Assembly (NCBI GenBank): GCA_946478755.1
Contig: CAMLDJ010000227.1
Span: 1 to 8,903, forward strand
Direction of reading: 5' to 3'
DNA length: 8,903 bases
DNA from: an uncultured Pedobacter sp.
GTDB taxonomy: Bacteria; Bacteroidota; Bacteroidia; Sphingobacteriales; Sphingobacteriaceae
Part shown: one piece after another, positions 1 through 6,348 of the stretch
Layout of the letters: every line of letters starts with the position of its first letter
Position numbering within the stretch: the first letter of the stretch is position 1
Program-made: the position numbers and the translations under genes
Notes under the pieces: generated by a model
The model's database searches: none
What the model was told of the DNA's origin: nothing
What the model saw: only the letters and a program-made list of their open reading frames with translations

Positions 1-1
1 C

Positions 2-154
2 GAAGGTGGTATGCCTCAGGGTGGTATCAGTCCTTTTTCTCCACTTGTATTTGAGGTTGAGTTAACAGATATAAAAAAACCAGCTGCAGCGCCGGCTGGT
101 GTTCCGGGAGCAACAATTTCCCCGGTTACCCCGGCTCCGGCAACAACAAGATAA
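2..154 (+). CDS. FKBP-type peptidyl-prolyl cis-trans isomerase, C-terminal end (5' partial)
   Basis: The open frame enters from the left edge and ends at TAA 152-154, leaving the last 50 residues. The first part (EGGMPQGGISPFSPLVFEVE, then LTDIKK) matches the end of an FKBP domain: a loop of the form P-x-x-S-P-L-V-F followed by the last beta strand (FEVELTDI). FKBPs catalyse cis-trans isomerisation of peptidyl-proline bonds and aid protein folding; in Bacteroidota many are exported to the periplasm or outer membrane, but the N-terminus that would show a signal peptide is outside the window. After the domain comes a tail of about 25 residues rich in Ala, Pro and Thr, with no charged residue except the final Arg. 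It is probably disordered. The family call rests on this short stretch only. A strong terminator follows 38 bp after the stop. Confidence 0.8.
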   Translation, partial: EGGMPQGGISPFSPLVFEVELTDIKKPAAAPAGVPGATISPVTPAPATTR

Positions 155-192
155 GGGGTGTGATCCGCTAATGGCGGCAGACACCAGGATGC

Positions 193-227
193 AAACCCGG
201 TCTGTACAAACAGACCGGGTTTTTTAT
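193..227 (+). terminator. Rho-independent terminator after the FKBP gene
   Basis: A perfect 12-bp stem, AAACCCGGTCTG (193-204) with CAGACCGGGTTT (211-222), closes a 6-nt loop (TACAAA, 205-210) and runs into a T-rich tract ending near 227. This is a textbook intrinsic terminator. It separates the FKBP gene from the tatD unit, so tatD needs its own promoter. Confidence 0.9.
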
Positions 228-259
228 TTGTTTAGCTCCATTGGTTTTTATTAACTTCG
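227..259 (+). promoter_or_regulatory. Possible promoter of the tatD-asparaginase unit
   Basis: A TTTG (227-230) is followed after 21 bp by TAACTTCG (252-259), which matches the Bacteroidota -7 consensus TAnnTTTG at five of six fixed positions. The spacing is within the range known for this promoter class. Transcription would then start almost at the ATG at 263, giving a transcript with little or no leader. The -33 box overlaps the T tract of the preceding terminator. This is a pattern match only. Confidence 0.35.
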
Positions 260-262
260 CCA

Positions 263-1030
263 ATGCTTTTAACCGATACCCATACCCATCTGTATTATGA
301 AATGGATGAGGAGAAACTTGAACAACTGATGCAGCGCTGCTTTGACCATCAAATTCAGCGATTGTTTCTGCCTAATGTTGATGTTGCCTCTATAGCAAAG
401 ATCGATGGCCTGGTGAAGAAATATCCTGAGAATTGTTTTGCTATGGCAGGATTGCACCCTTGCGATGTGAAGGAAAATTACGAGGAAGTGCTGGATGAGA
501 TTTGTGAAAGTATTGCCGATCGTAACATTTATGCGATTGGGGAGATCGGGATAGATTTATATTGGGACAAGAGCACGCTTACTTATCAGCAAGCTGCGTT
601 TCGTGAGCAGATCAAATGGGCCAAAGATATGGATCTGCCTATTGTAGTTCATTGCCGGGACGCTTTTGACGAAGTTTTTGAAGTGCTGGAATCAGAAAAA
701 GGCGACGATTTAAAAGGGATTCTACACTGTTTTACCGGAAATCTTGAACAAGCCAGAAGGGCCATTGATCTGGGCTTTTACCTGGGTATAGGTGGGGTGG
801 TGACTTACAAAAAAGCCGGATTGGATGAGGTTTTAAAGCATATCCCATTGAAAAATCTGGTGTTGGAGACAGATTCCCCTTACCTGGCACCGGTGCCGTT
901 CAGAGGTAAGCCAAATGAAAGCAGTTACCTGGTATACATCGCCCAAAAGCTAGCGGAGCTATATGAAACCAGCGTTGAAGAAATAGCTGCGGTGACCACT
1001 GACAATTCTGTCAGTATTTTTAAGATCTGA
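263..1030 (+). CDS. tatD: TatD-family metal-dependent hydrolase
   Basis: This 255-residue protein has the usual length and motifs of the TatD (YcfH/TatD DNase) branch of the amidohydrolase superfamily, cytoplasmic TIM-barrel enzymes with a two-metal site. Visible metal ligands and signatures are D5-T-H7-T-H9 near the N-terminus, E94 in AIGEIGIDLY, H130 in VVHCRD, H155 in GILHCFTGN, and D204 in ETDSPYLAP followed by RGKPN. Family members studied elsewhere act as metal-dependent 3'-5' exonucleases on DNA, but the substrate cannot be read from the sequence. The ATG at 263 puts the HTH motif at residues 7-9, as expected. There is no Shine-Dalgarno sequence. The stop lies 2 bp before the asparaginase ATG, so the two are very probably co-transcribed and translationally coupled. 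All catalytic residues are intact. Confidence 0.93.
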   Translation: MLLTDTHTHLYYEMDEEKLEQLMQRCFDHQIQRLFLPNVDVASIAKIDGLVKKYPENCFAMAGLHPCDVKENYEEVLDEICESIADRNIYAIGEIGIDLYWDKSTLTYQQAAFREQIKWAKDMDLPIVVHCRDAFDEVFEVLESEKGDDLKGILHCFTGNLEQARRAIDLGFYLGIGGVVTYKKAGLDEVLKHIPLKNLVLETDSPYLAPVPFRGKPNESSYLVYIAQKLAELYETSVEEIAAVTTDNSVSIFKI

Positions 1031-1032
1031 TC

Positions 1033-2049
1033 ATGACCAAAATACTCATCATATACACGGGCGGAACAATAGGAATGGTAAATGATACCGATACCGGTAC
1101 GCTGGTCCCCTTTAATTTTAAGCAGATCCGTCAGAACGTGCCGGAACTGGCAAGGTTGAACTATGAGCTTGAGGTTCATTCTTTTGATCCGATAATGGAT
1201 TCATCGAATATGCATCCCGATATTTGGGCAGAGCTGGCGAAGCTGGTCTTTACCAGGTACGATGAGTTTGATGGATTTGTGATCCTCCATGGTTCCGATA
1301 CCATGGCCTATACGGCTTCGGCATTGAGCTTTATGTTGCAAAACCTGAGCAAGCCGGTCATATTAACCGGTTCGCAGCTGCCTATTGGCCAGATCAGGAC
1401 CGATGCAAAGGAAAATCTGATTACCGCACTGGAGATTGCGGCGACGAAAGAAAATGGAAAGGCCAAAATCCCTGAAGTTTGTATTTATTTTGATTCGCAG
1501 CTGTTTCGTGGCAACCGGTCTATTAAATATAACTCGGAGAAGTTTGAGGCCTTCCGCTCGCCAAACTATCCCATCCTCGCTGAAGCAGGTGTCCATTTGA
1601 CTTTTTTCAACAATTACATCTTACCTCAGCCAGAAAAACAGCTGCAGGTATTACTGGACTTTAATGCGAACATAGGGGTGTTGAAGATGTATCCGGGTAT
1701 TTCGCAGCAGGCCGTAATGGCGATCACCCATTCGCCCGTGGATGCGATCGTACTGGAAACGTTTGGTTCTGGAAATACAACTACTGCTCCCTGGTTCATC
1801 AACTGCTTACAGGAAGCGATACATAGCGGTAAGATCATCGTCGACATTTCTCAGTGTCAGCGCGGTTCGGTGGAGCTGGGAAAATATGAGACCAGCAAGC
1901 AACTGCAGCAAATGGGTGTTGTAAGTGGTTATGATATGACCTTTGAGGCAACGATTACTAAGTTGATGTACCTGATGGCGCAAGGTCACAGCTACGAGGA
2001 GGTGGTTAAACTGATGGAGCAGTCGCTTCGGGGCGAGTTAACCGTGTAA
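1033..2049 (+). CDS. ansA: Type I (cytoplasmic) L-asparaginase
   Basis: A 338-residue enzyme that hydrolyses L-asparagine to aspartate and ammonia. No signal peptide is present, and the length fits the cytoplasmic type I class of E. coli AnsA rather than the periplasmic type II class. The first catalytic motif is Y-T-G-G-T-I-G-M, with the nucleophile at T12. The second is LHGSDTMAYTASALSFML, giving S88-D89, where the family usually has Thr-Asp. K165 in RGNRSIK corresponds to the third catalytic residue. The C-terminal domain carries LETFGSGNTT near residue 241, also typical. The Thr-to-Ser change at residue 88 keeps a hydroxyl, so activity is expected. The gene starts 2 bp after the tatD stop with no ribosome binding site of its own, suggesting coupled translation. 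A 58-bp gap follows, without a recognisable terminator. Confidence 0.93.
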   Translation: MTKILIIYTGGTIGMVNDTDTGTLVPFNFKQIRQNVPELARLNYELEVHSFDPIMDSSNMHPDIWAELAKLVFTRYDEFDGFVILHGSDTMAYTASALSFMLQNLSKPVILTGSQLPIGQIRTDAKENLITALEIAATKENGKAKIPEVCIYFDSQLFRGNRSIKYNSEKFEAFRSPNYPILAEAGVHLTFFNNYILPQPEKQLQVLLDFNANIGVLKMYPGISQQAVMAITHSPVDAIVLETFGSGNTTTAPWFINCLQEAIHSGKIIVDISQCQRGSVELGKYETSKQLQQMGVVSGYDMTFEATITKLMYLMAQGHSYEEVVKLMEQSLRGELTV

Positions 2050-2107
2050 AATAAAATAGCGGCGCGTGTTTTTTTGCGCGGGGTTTAGGATTTAATGGTA
2101 TTAAAAG

Positions 2108-3529
2108 ATGGCAATGAAGATAGAGCAGATTTATACGGGATGTTTGGCGGAAGCTGCATATTATATAGAAAGTAAGGGGGAAGCTGCGATCATCGATCCC
2201 TTACGCGAGGTAGGACCCTATCTTAAGAAGGCAGAAAAAGATAAGGCTGTAATCAAATATATTTTTGAAACGCATTTTCACGCAGATTTTGTTTCAGGTC
2301 ATGTTGATCTGGCGGAGAAGTCGGGTGCTGAAATTGTATATGGCCCTACGGCGGATACGGCTTTCAGATCGCATATTGCCCGTGATGGCGAGCAGTTTAA
2401 AATAGGTGAGCTCACCATAACGGCATTACATACACCTGGGCATACACCTGAATCAACTACTTACCTGCTGACGGATCCTTATGGCAAGCCTTATTGCATT
2501 TTTACCGGCGATACTTTGTTTATCGGTGACGTAGGCAGGCCGGATCTGGCCCAGCAGGGAGACCTGACAGAAGAAGACATGGCCGGAACGCTATATGATT
2601 CTCTGCAAAATAAAATATTAACACTCCCCGATGATGTGCTGGTCTATCCTGCCCACGGCGCGGGCTCTGCCTGTGGCAAAAACATGAGCAAAGAGACATT
2701 TGATACTTTAGGTCATCAGAAAGAAGTAAATTATGCACTTAAAGCAGGGTCAAAAGCGCAGTTTATCAAAGAGGTTACCAGGGGGATTTTACCGCCACCG
2801 CAATATTTCGCTAAAAACGCTGCCATGAACAAATATGGCTATGAGCGCTTTGACGACGTTTATGAAAAGGGGCTGAAGCCTTTGGCGCCTGAGGAATTTG
2901 AGGCAATGGCAAACTTAACCGGGGCATTGCTGCTGGATACGCGGGATCCGGAGATGTTTTCAATGGGCTTTGTTCCGTCTTCGGTCAATATCGGTTTGAA
3001 CGGGCAGTTTGCGCCCTGGGTAGGCGCCTTAATTACGGATCTGAAACAGCCCTTATTGCTGATTACCGAAAAAGGCACAGAGGAGGAGGCAATTACACGT
3101 TTGGCCAGGGTAGGATACGATAATACGATTGGTTACCTGTCGGGTGGCATTACTGCATGGCGCGAGTCGGCTAGGGAGCTTGATGTCATCAGATCTGTAA
3201 CGGCAGAAGAATTTGAGCAGGTGGCCGATCAGGATCCATCCATTAAAGTTCTTGACGTAAGAAAGCCCGGGGAATACGAGTCCGAACACCTGGAAATGAC
3301 CATGACACGACCCTTGGATTATATCAATGACTGGACCGGGGAAATTGATCATAATGATACCTATTATATTCATTGTGCAGGTGGCTACCGGTCTATGGTG
3401 GCAGCTTCGATTCTTAAAGCAAGGGGCGTTGAGCAGGTGGTAAATATTGCAGGTGGCTATAGTGCAATTAAAAATACAAGGCTGAAACGGACTCATTTTT
3501 CCTGTCCTTCCAAGGCCATGAAAGCTTAG
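2108..3529 (+). CDS. Metallo-beta-lactamase-fold persulfide dioxygenase-like protein with two rhodanese domains (CstB-like)
   Basis: A 473-residue cytoplasmic three-domain protein. Residues about 3-250 form a metallo-beta-lactamase fold of the ETHE1/persulfide dioxygenase type: THFHADF with H56, H58 and D60, H65, TPGHT with H112, GDTLFIGDVGR with D135, and YPAHG with H183. H56, H112 and D135 correspond to the Fe(II) ligands of ETHE1. Residues about 270-357 form a rhodanese fold without a cysteine in the catalytic loop (ITEKGTEEEA), so probably inactive. Residues about 364-458 form a rhodanese with an intact loop (HCAGGYRS, C423). The order dioxygenase, pseudo-rhodanese, active rhodanese is that of staphylococcal CstB, which oxidises persulfides and makes thiosulfate. 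C12 near the N-terminus may be a second functional thiol. The usual HADH motif reads HADF here. Translation could instead start at the ATG at 2114, since relatives tend to begin MKIEQ. Oxidation of persulfide is inferred from family. Confidence 0.88.
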   Translation: MAMKIEQIYTGCLAEAAYYIESKGEAAIIDPLREVGPYLKKAEKDKAVIKYIFETHFHADFVSGHVDLAEKSGAEIVYGPTADTAFRSHIARDGEQFKIGELTITALHTPGHTPESTTYLLTDPYGKPYCIFTGDTLFIGDVGRPDLAQQGDLTEEDMAGTLYDSLQNKILTLPDDVLVYPAHGAGSACGKNMSKETFDTLGHQKEVNYALKAGSKAQFIKEVTRGILPPPQYFAKNAAMNKYGYERFDDVYEKGLKPLAPEEFEAMANLTGALLLDTRDPEMFSMGFVPSSVNIGLNGQFAPWVGALITDLKQPLLLITEKGTEEEAITRLARVGYDNTIGYLSGGITAWRESARELDVIRSVTAEEFEQVADQDPSIKVLDVRKPGEYESEHLEMTMTRPLDYINDWTGEIDHNDTYYIHCAGGYRSMVAASILKARGVEQVVNIAGGYSAIKNTRLKRTHFSCPSKAMKA

Positions 3530-3586
3530 TCTTCATTTTGACTTTAAACTCTTTCTATGAAGGCTATGCTTTATAGATATTTTATT

Positions 3587-3594
3587 TATGTTTG
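3587..3594 (+). promoter_or_regulatory. Bacteroidota -7 promoter box of the polyprenyl synthase gene
   Basis: TATGTTTG is a perfect match to TAnnTTTG and ends 22 bp before the ATG at 3617, so transcription would start near 3600 and give a leader of about 15 nt. No clear TTTG is found at the -33 distance; the region there reads ggctatgc. The upstream stretch is AT-rich. The box suggests that the synthase is transcribed independently of the preceding sulfur-metabolism gene. Confidence 0.6.
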
Positions 3595-3616
3595 CACACC
3601 TAATTTTTTAACCTGA

Positions 3617-4588
3617 ATGCCAGGAATAAATCAGATAAAACTACCCATAGCTGCAGACATAGCTGCCTTTGAAGAAAAGTTCAAAGCTTCGATGCACAGT
3701 GATGCGCCACTGCTTGACCGGATAACCCACTATATTGTGAAGCGCAAGGGCAAGCAGATCCGGCCAATGTTCGTTTTTTTTGCGGCGAAACTTTGTGGCG
3801 GAATTATAGAATCTACCCATAGGGGTGCAGCATTAGTAGAATTGTTGCATACCGCCACGCTTGTTCATGATGATGTGGTAGACAATGCCTATGAGCGCAG
3901 GGGCTTTTTCTCTATTAATGCTTTATGGAAAAATAAGATAGCGGTTCTGGTGGGCGATTATCTGCTGGCTAAGGGTTTGCTGCTTTCTGTAAATCATTCA
4001 GAATTCCGGTTATTGCAGATTGTTTCTGAAGCGGTGAAACAGATGAGTGAGGGGGAGCTGCTACAGATAGAAAAGGTAAGAAGGATGGACATCAGCGAAG
4101 CACTTTATTTTGATGTGATCAGGCAAAAAACTGCTTCATTAATTGCTTCTTGTTGTGCCTGTGGGGCTGCTTCGGCAGGCGCTGATGAGGAAACCATAGA
4201 AAAGATGCGTCTTTTTGGTGAAAAGGTGGGGATTGCATTCCAGATCAAGGATGATACCTTTGATTTTGGAACGGATGATGTAGGCAAGCCTTTGGGTATT
4301 GATATTAAAGAAAAGAAAGTTACACTTCCCTTGATCTATGCCCTGAACCGGGCTGGAAAGGCTGAAAAGAAAAGGATCATCAACCTGGTAAAGAACCATC
4401 AGGATGAGCCTGATAAGATCCGGGAGATCATTGATTTTGTGAATGCACAGCAAGGTGTGCATTATGCGAATGAGAAAATGATCCAATATCAGCAGGAAGC
4501 TTTTGATATTCTGCACAGTTTTGAACCTGGTGATGCCAGGACTGGGCTGGAGCAATTGGTCCGCTATACTACTGAACGTAAAAAATAG
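3617..4588 (+). CDS. Long-chain trans-polyprenyl diphosphate synthase
   Basis: A 323-residue all-alpha prenyltransferase that condenses isopentenyl diphosphate units onto an allylic primer. Signatures are GKQIRP (45-50), the first aspartate-rich motif DDVVD (85-89) within LLHTATLVHDDVVDNAYERRG, VGDYLLAKG (112-120), and the second aspartate-rich motif KDDTFDF (211-217). Ala80 and Thr81, five and four residues before the first motif, are small, which in this family leaves the product tunnel open and points to a long chain (IspB/heptaprenyl type) rather than farnesyl or geranylgeranyl diphosphate. Bacteroidota of this kind mostly use menaquinone-7, so a heptaprenyl side chain for menaquinone is the best guess; octaprenyl cannot be excluded. 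It is membrane-peripheral or cytoplasmic with no membrane segment. It follows its own -7 box and faces creD tail to tail. Confidence 0.92.
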   Translation: MPGINQIKLPIAADIAAFEEKFKASMHSDAPLLDRITHYIVKRKGKQIRPMFVFFAAKLCGGIIESTHRGAALVELLHTATLVHDDVVDNAYERRGFFSINALWKNKIAVLVGDYLLAKGLLLSVNHSEFRLLQIVSEAVKQMSEGELLQIEKVRRMDISEALYFDVIRQKTASLIASCCACGAASAGADEETIEKMRLFGEKVGIAFQIKDDTFDFGTDDVGKPLGIDIKEKKVTLPLIYALNRAGKAEKKRIINLVKNHQDEPDKIREIIDFVNAQQGVHYANEKMIQYQQEAFDILHSFEPGDARTGLEQLVRYTTERKK

Positions 4589-4598
4589 CGAAAGACAA

Positions 4599-4630
4599 TG
4601 AAGACCATTCCGCCATGGGAACGATCTTCA
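4599..4630. terminator. Imperfect hairpin between convergent genes, possible bidirectional terminator
   Basis: TGAAGA (4599-4604) pairs with TCTTCA (4625-4630), and inside it TTCC (4608-4611) pairs with GGAA (4618-4621) around a 6-nt loop; C4606 can also pair with G4623 between two mismatches. It lies in the 66-bp gap between the polyprenyl synthase and creD stops. Neither strand has a T tract directly after it; on the minus strand a T6 run follows about 15 nt away. Its position suggests a terminator or mRNA 3'-end barrier; its structure alone would not. Confidence 0.3.
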
Positions 4631-4654
4631 AAGCTAATTTTAGGTTTCCATGCT

Positions 4655-5992
4655 TTATGCGATGGCCGGGTCAATTTTATTCCGGTTAATCTTAACCGAA
4701 AAATACATCAGGCAGGCTATTGTAATGAATAAGCCGATGCTTCCAAACAATAAGGCCAGATCCTGAAGCTGAATAATGACATAAATGAATGCATAAAAGA
4801 TGGTCAGTATAGCAGCAAAGCTCCGTGCAGCCTTCCTGTTTTTAAGAAATGCAGAGATGAAGAAGCTTATCAGGGTAATAGTGGCTAATGAAGCGATCAG
4901 ATAGGCTATGGCAAAACCCACCTGTTCTGTAAAGGATAGCAGTAAACAATAATAAATGATCATAGCAGCGCCAATCAATACGTATTGCAGCAAATTAACT
5001 CTTGTTTTATTGAGCAATTCAATAAAGAACAGCGATACAAAGCTTAACAGGATAATGAGAATTGCGTATTTCGCTGAGCGCATGGTTTTCTGATATTGAT
5101 CTACCGGCAAAAGAAATTTTACACCAAAGGTTGCCTTTGCTTTGTTCTGCTGTGCCAGAGTTGCATTATGATCCTGCCATTGCTGCGGAAATGGCCTGTT
5201 GAAATTGGACATTTTCCAACTGCCTGTAAATCCCTCTTTTGATATGGTCCGTTTTTCCGGCAGATAATTTCCATCGAAACTAGGGTTGTTCCAGTTCCCT
5301 TTTACATCCACGCGGGTGTTTTTGCCCAAATGCATAAAATTCAGTTCGCCGCTGCCCCTAAGGTCGATGTCGTAGTTAAAAGTAATTGCCGTGTTTTTAG
5401 TGTTGCTTAGGTTAAGTTGAATGCCCAGGCTGTTACTAAACAAGTTGTCTGTAGCAAAATCAGGCTCCGCCTCGTAATTTTCACCTTCTATTTTAATTGC
5501 GGGGTTATTTATCAAGCCTTTAAAATCACTTACTCCGCAGATGATCTTCACCTTATCCCATTGTATTCTGTCTGGATCGATCCCTGATTTTTTTAGCTCA
5601 AGATTGCTGAATTTGCCTTCTACTTTCACATTTGTATGGTAAACTACAGCATCAAAGATTCCACGGTGCAGAATTTCAGGGCTGATCTGGCTGCTAATGT
5701 GAAGGTCCTCAGGTAAAAGATAAATGGTAGTCAACGTTTTTTTCTCCTTATCTTTTATATAAGGCAGTTGTATAACGGGGCTTTCAATTAACTGGCTACC
5801 TGACCATTTTTCTGCGATTTCTGTTGTGGCCTCATCCTGCCGTTGCTGCCGTTCAGAGATTAGCATTTGGATCCAGGATGAAGGTAGGATTAAGAGCAGA
5901 GTGAGGAATCCAATTAAAAAGAGCTTGGCGGCAACGGATTCCTGGATCTGTGTTAAGAAGGGCTTTTGCGGAGGTGTTTGAAATGTTTCCAT
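4655..5992 (-). CDS. creD: CreD-family inner-membrane protein
   Basis: A 445-residue membrane protein, close to the 450 residues of E. coli CreD. One membrane helix lies at about 24-44, then a large non-cytoplasmic region at about 45-305, rich in beta-type sequence (for example residues 187-240, with FNYDIDLRGSGELNF), and five more helices at about 307-327, 334-354, 358-381, 390-408 and 410-431, ending with a basic tail. This layout is that of the CreD family. In E. coli, CreD belongs to the CreBC regulon and affects colicin E2 tolerance and envelope integrity; its molecular activity is unknown. No creB/creC kinase-regulator pair is seen here. Instead a winged-helix regulator gene sits 53 bp upstream, with a 19-bp palindrome between the two genes. 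The start at 5992 has no Shine-Dalgarno sequence but places the first helix sensibly. Confidence 0.87.
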   Translation of the reverse strand: METFQTPPQKPFLTQIQESVAAKLFLIGFLTLLLILPSSWIQMLISERQQRQDEATTEIAEKWSGSQLIESPVIQLPYIKDKEKKTLTTIYLLPEDLHISSQISPEILHRGIFDAVVYHTNVKVEGKFSNLELKKSGIDPDRIQWDKVKIICGVSDFKGLINNPAIKIEGENYEAEPDFATDNLFSNSLGIQLNLSNTKNTAITFNYDIDLRGSGELNFMHLGKNTRVDVKGNWNNPSFDGNYLPEKRTISKEGFTGSWKMSNFNRPFPQQWQDHNATLAQQNKAKATFGVKFLLPVDQYQKTMRSAKYAILIILLSFVSLFFIELLNKTRVNLLQYVLIGAAMIIYYCLLLSFTEQVGFAIAYLIASLATITLISFFISAFLKNRKAARSFAAILTIFYAFIYVIIQLQDLALLFGSIGLFITIACLMYFSVKINRNKIDPAIA

Positions 5993-6011
5993 GTTTTGTT
6001 TGTTTTAAAAG

Positions 6012-6030
6012 TACTTTGTGTTTCAAAGTA
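6012..6030. promoter_or_regulatory. Palindromic operator before creD (copy 1)
   Basis: TACTTTG (6012-6018), spacer TGTTT, CAAAGTA (6024-6030) form a perfect 7-5-7 inverted repeat. It starts 20 nt upstream of the creD start codon, in the 53-bp gap after the regulator gene. Read on the minus strand, the distal arm lies within TTACTTTG, five of six fixed positions of a TAnnTTTG -7 box, with a TTG 17 nt further upstream. Binding here would block a creD promoter. A second copy lies at 6971-6989; 24 of 26 aligned bases are identical. Confidence 0.65.
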
Positions 6031-6045
6031 ACGAGATAAAAAAAA

Positions 6046-6348
6046 TTACAATTTTTGTTCTTTGATTAAATTTTCTAAGGCCTGGAGGTGCTTTTTAAAA
6101 GCTGCCCGTCCATTTTCTGATGCTGCATAGGTGGTATTCGGTTTTTTGCCAAGAAAGGATTTATAGATGATGATATATGCTTCTTTTTCGAGCGCTTTTA
6201 AATGAGAGGCGAGGTTGCCATCGGTCACGTCCAGTAATTCCTTTAGGGAATTAAAGTCATAATTCTCATTGGCAACCAGTACGCTCATGATTTGTAGGCG
6301 GATCCGGTTTTCAAATGCTTTATCGAAATGCTTTAATGTTGATTTCAC
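6046..6348 (-). CDS. Small winged-helix transcriptional regulator (HTH_34 type)
   Basis: A 100-residue protein consisting almost only of a winged-helix DNA-binding domain. FDKAFENRIRLQIMSVLVAN (8-27) forms the first helix region, FNSLKELLDVTDGNLASHLKALEKEAYI (about 32-59) the helix-turn-helix with the likely recognition helix around DGNLASHLKALE, and IIYKSFLGKKPNTTYAAS (about 60-77) the wing; a charged C-terminal helix (84-100) could serve for dimerisation. There is no ligand or receiver domain. The start codon is GTG (minus strand, 6348-6346), overlapping the TGA of the upstream membrane-protein gene by 4 nt, so translation is probably coupled. The conserved FDKAFENR segment needs this start; the next Met is residue 21. 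As the only small regulator beside the twin palindromes, it is the best candidate to bind them and control its own operon and creD. That is inference. Confidence 0.85.
   Translation of the reverse strand: MKSTLKHFDKAFENRIRLQIMSVLVANENYDFNSLKELLDVTDGNLASHLKALEKEAYIIIYKSFLGKKPNTTYAASENGRAAFKKHLQALENLIKEQKL

Noticed and set aside
170..183. CCGC-TAATG-GCGG hairpin just after the FKBP stop
   Set aside because: The stem is only 4 bp with no T tract, and a far stronger terminator follows within 15 bp.
2061..2082. GC-rich stretch with a T7 run after the asparaginase gene, considered as a terminator
   Set aside because: Only a 4-bp GCGC/GCGC pairing is possible and the T run lies in the loop rather than after the stem, so it does not fit an intrinsic terminator.
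2513..2519. Single TACTTTG-like half-site inside the sulfur-metabolism gene
   Set aside because: There is no inverted partner at the 5-bp spacing and it lies within coding sequence, so it is most likely chance.
3053..3496. 147-residue antisense open frame opposite the rhodanese part of the sulfur-metabolism gene
   Set aside because: It lies wholly within a well-supported gene on the other strand, shows no recognisable motif and has a Cys/His/Ile-rich composition typical of a shadow frame.
4139..4555. 138-residue antisense open frame opposite the polyprenyl synthase
   Set aside because: The + strand carries both aspartate-rich motifs of a complete synthase; the antisense frame has no domain, promoter or start signal.
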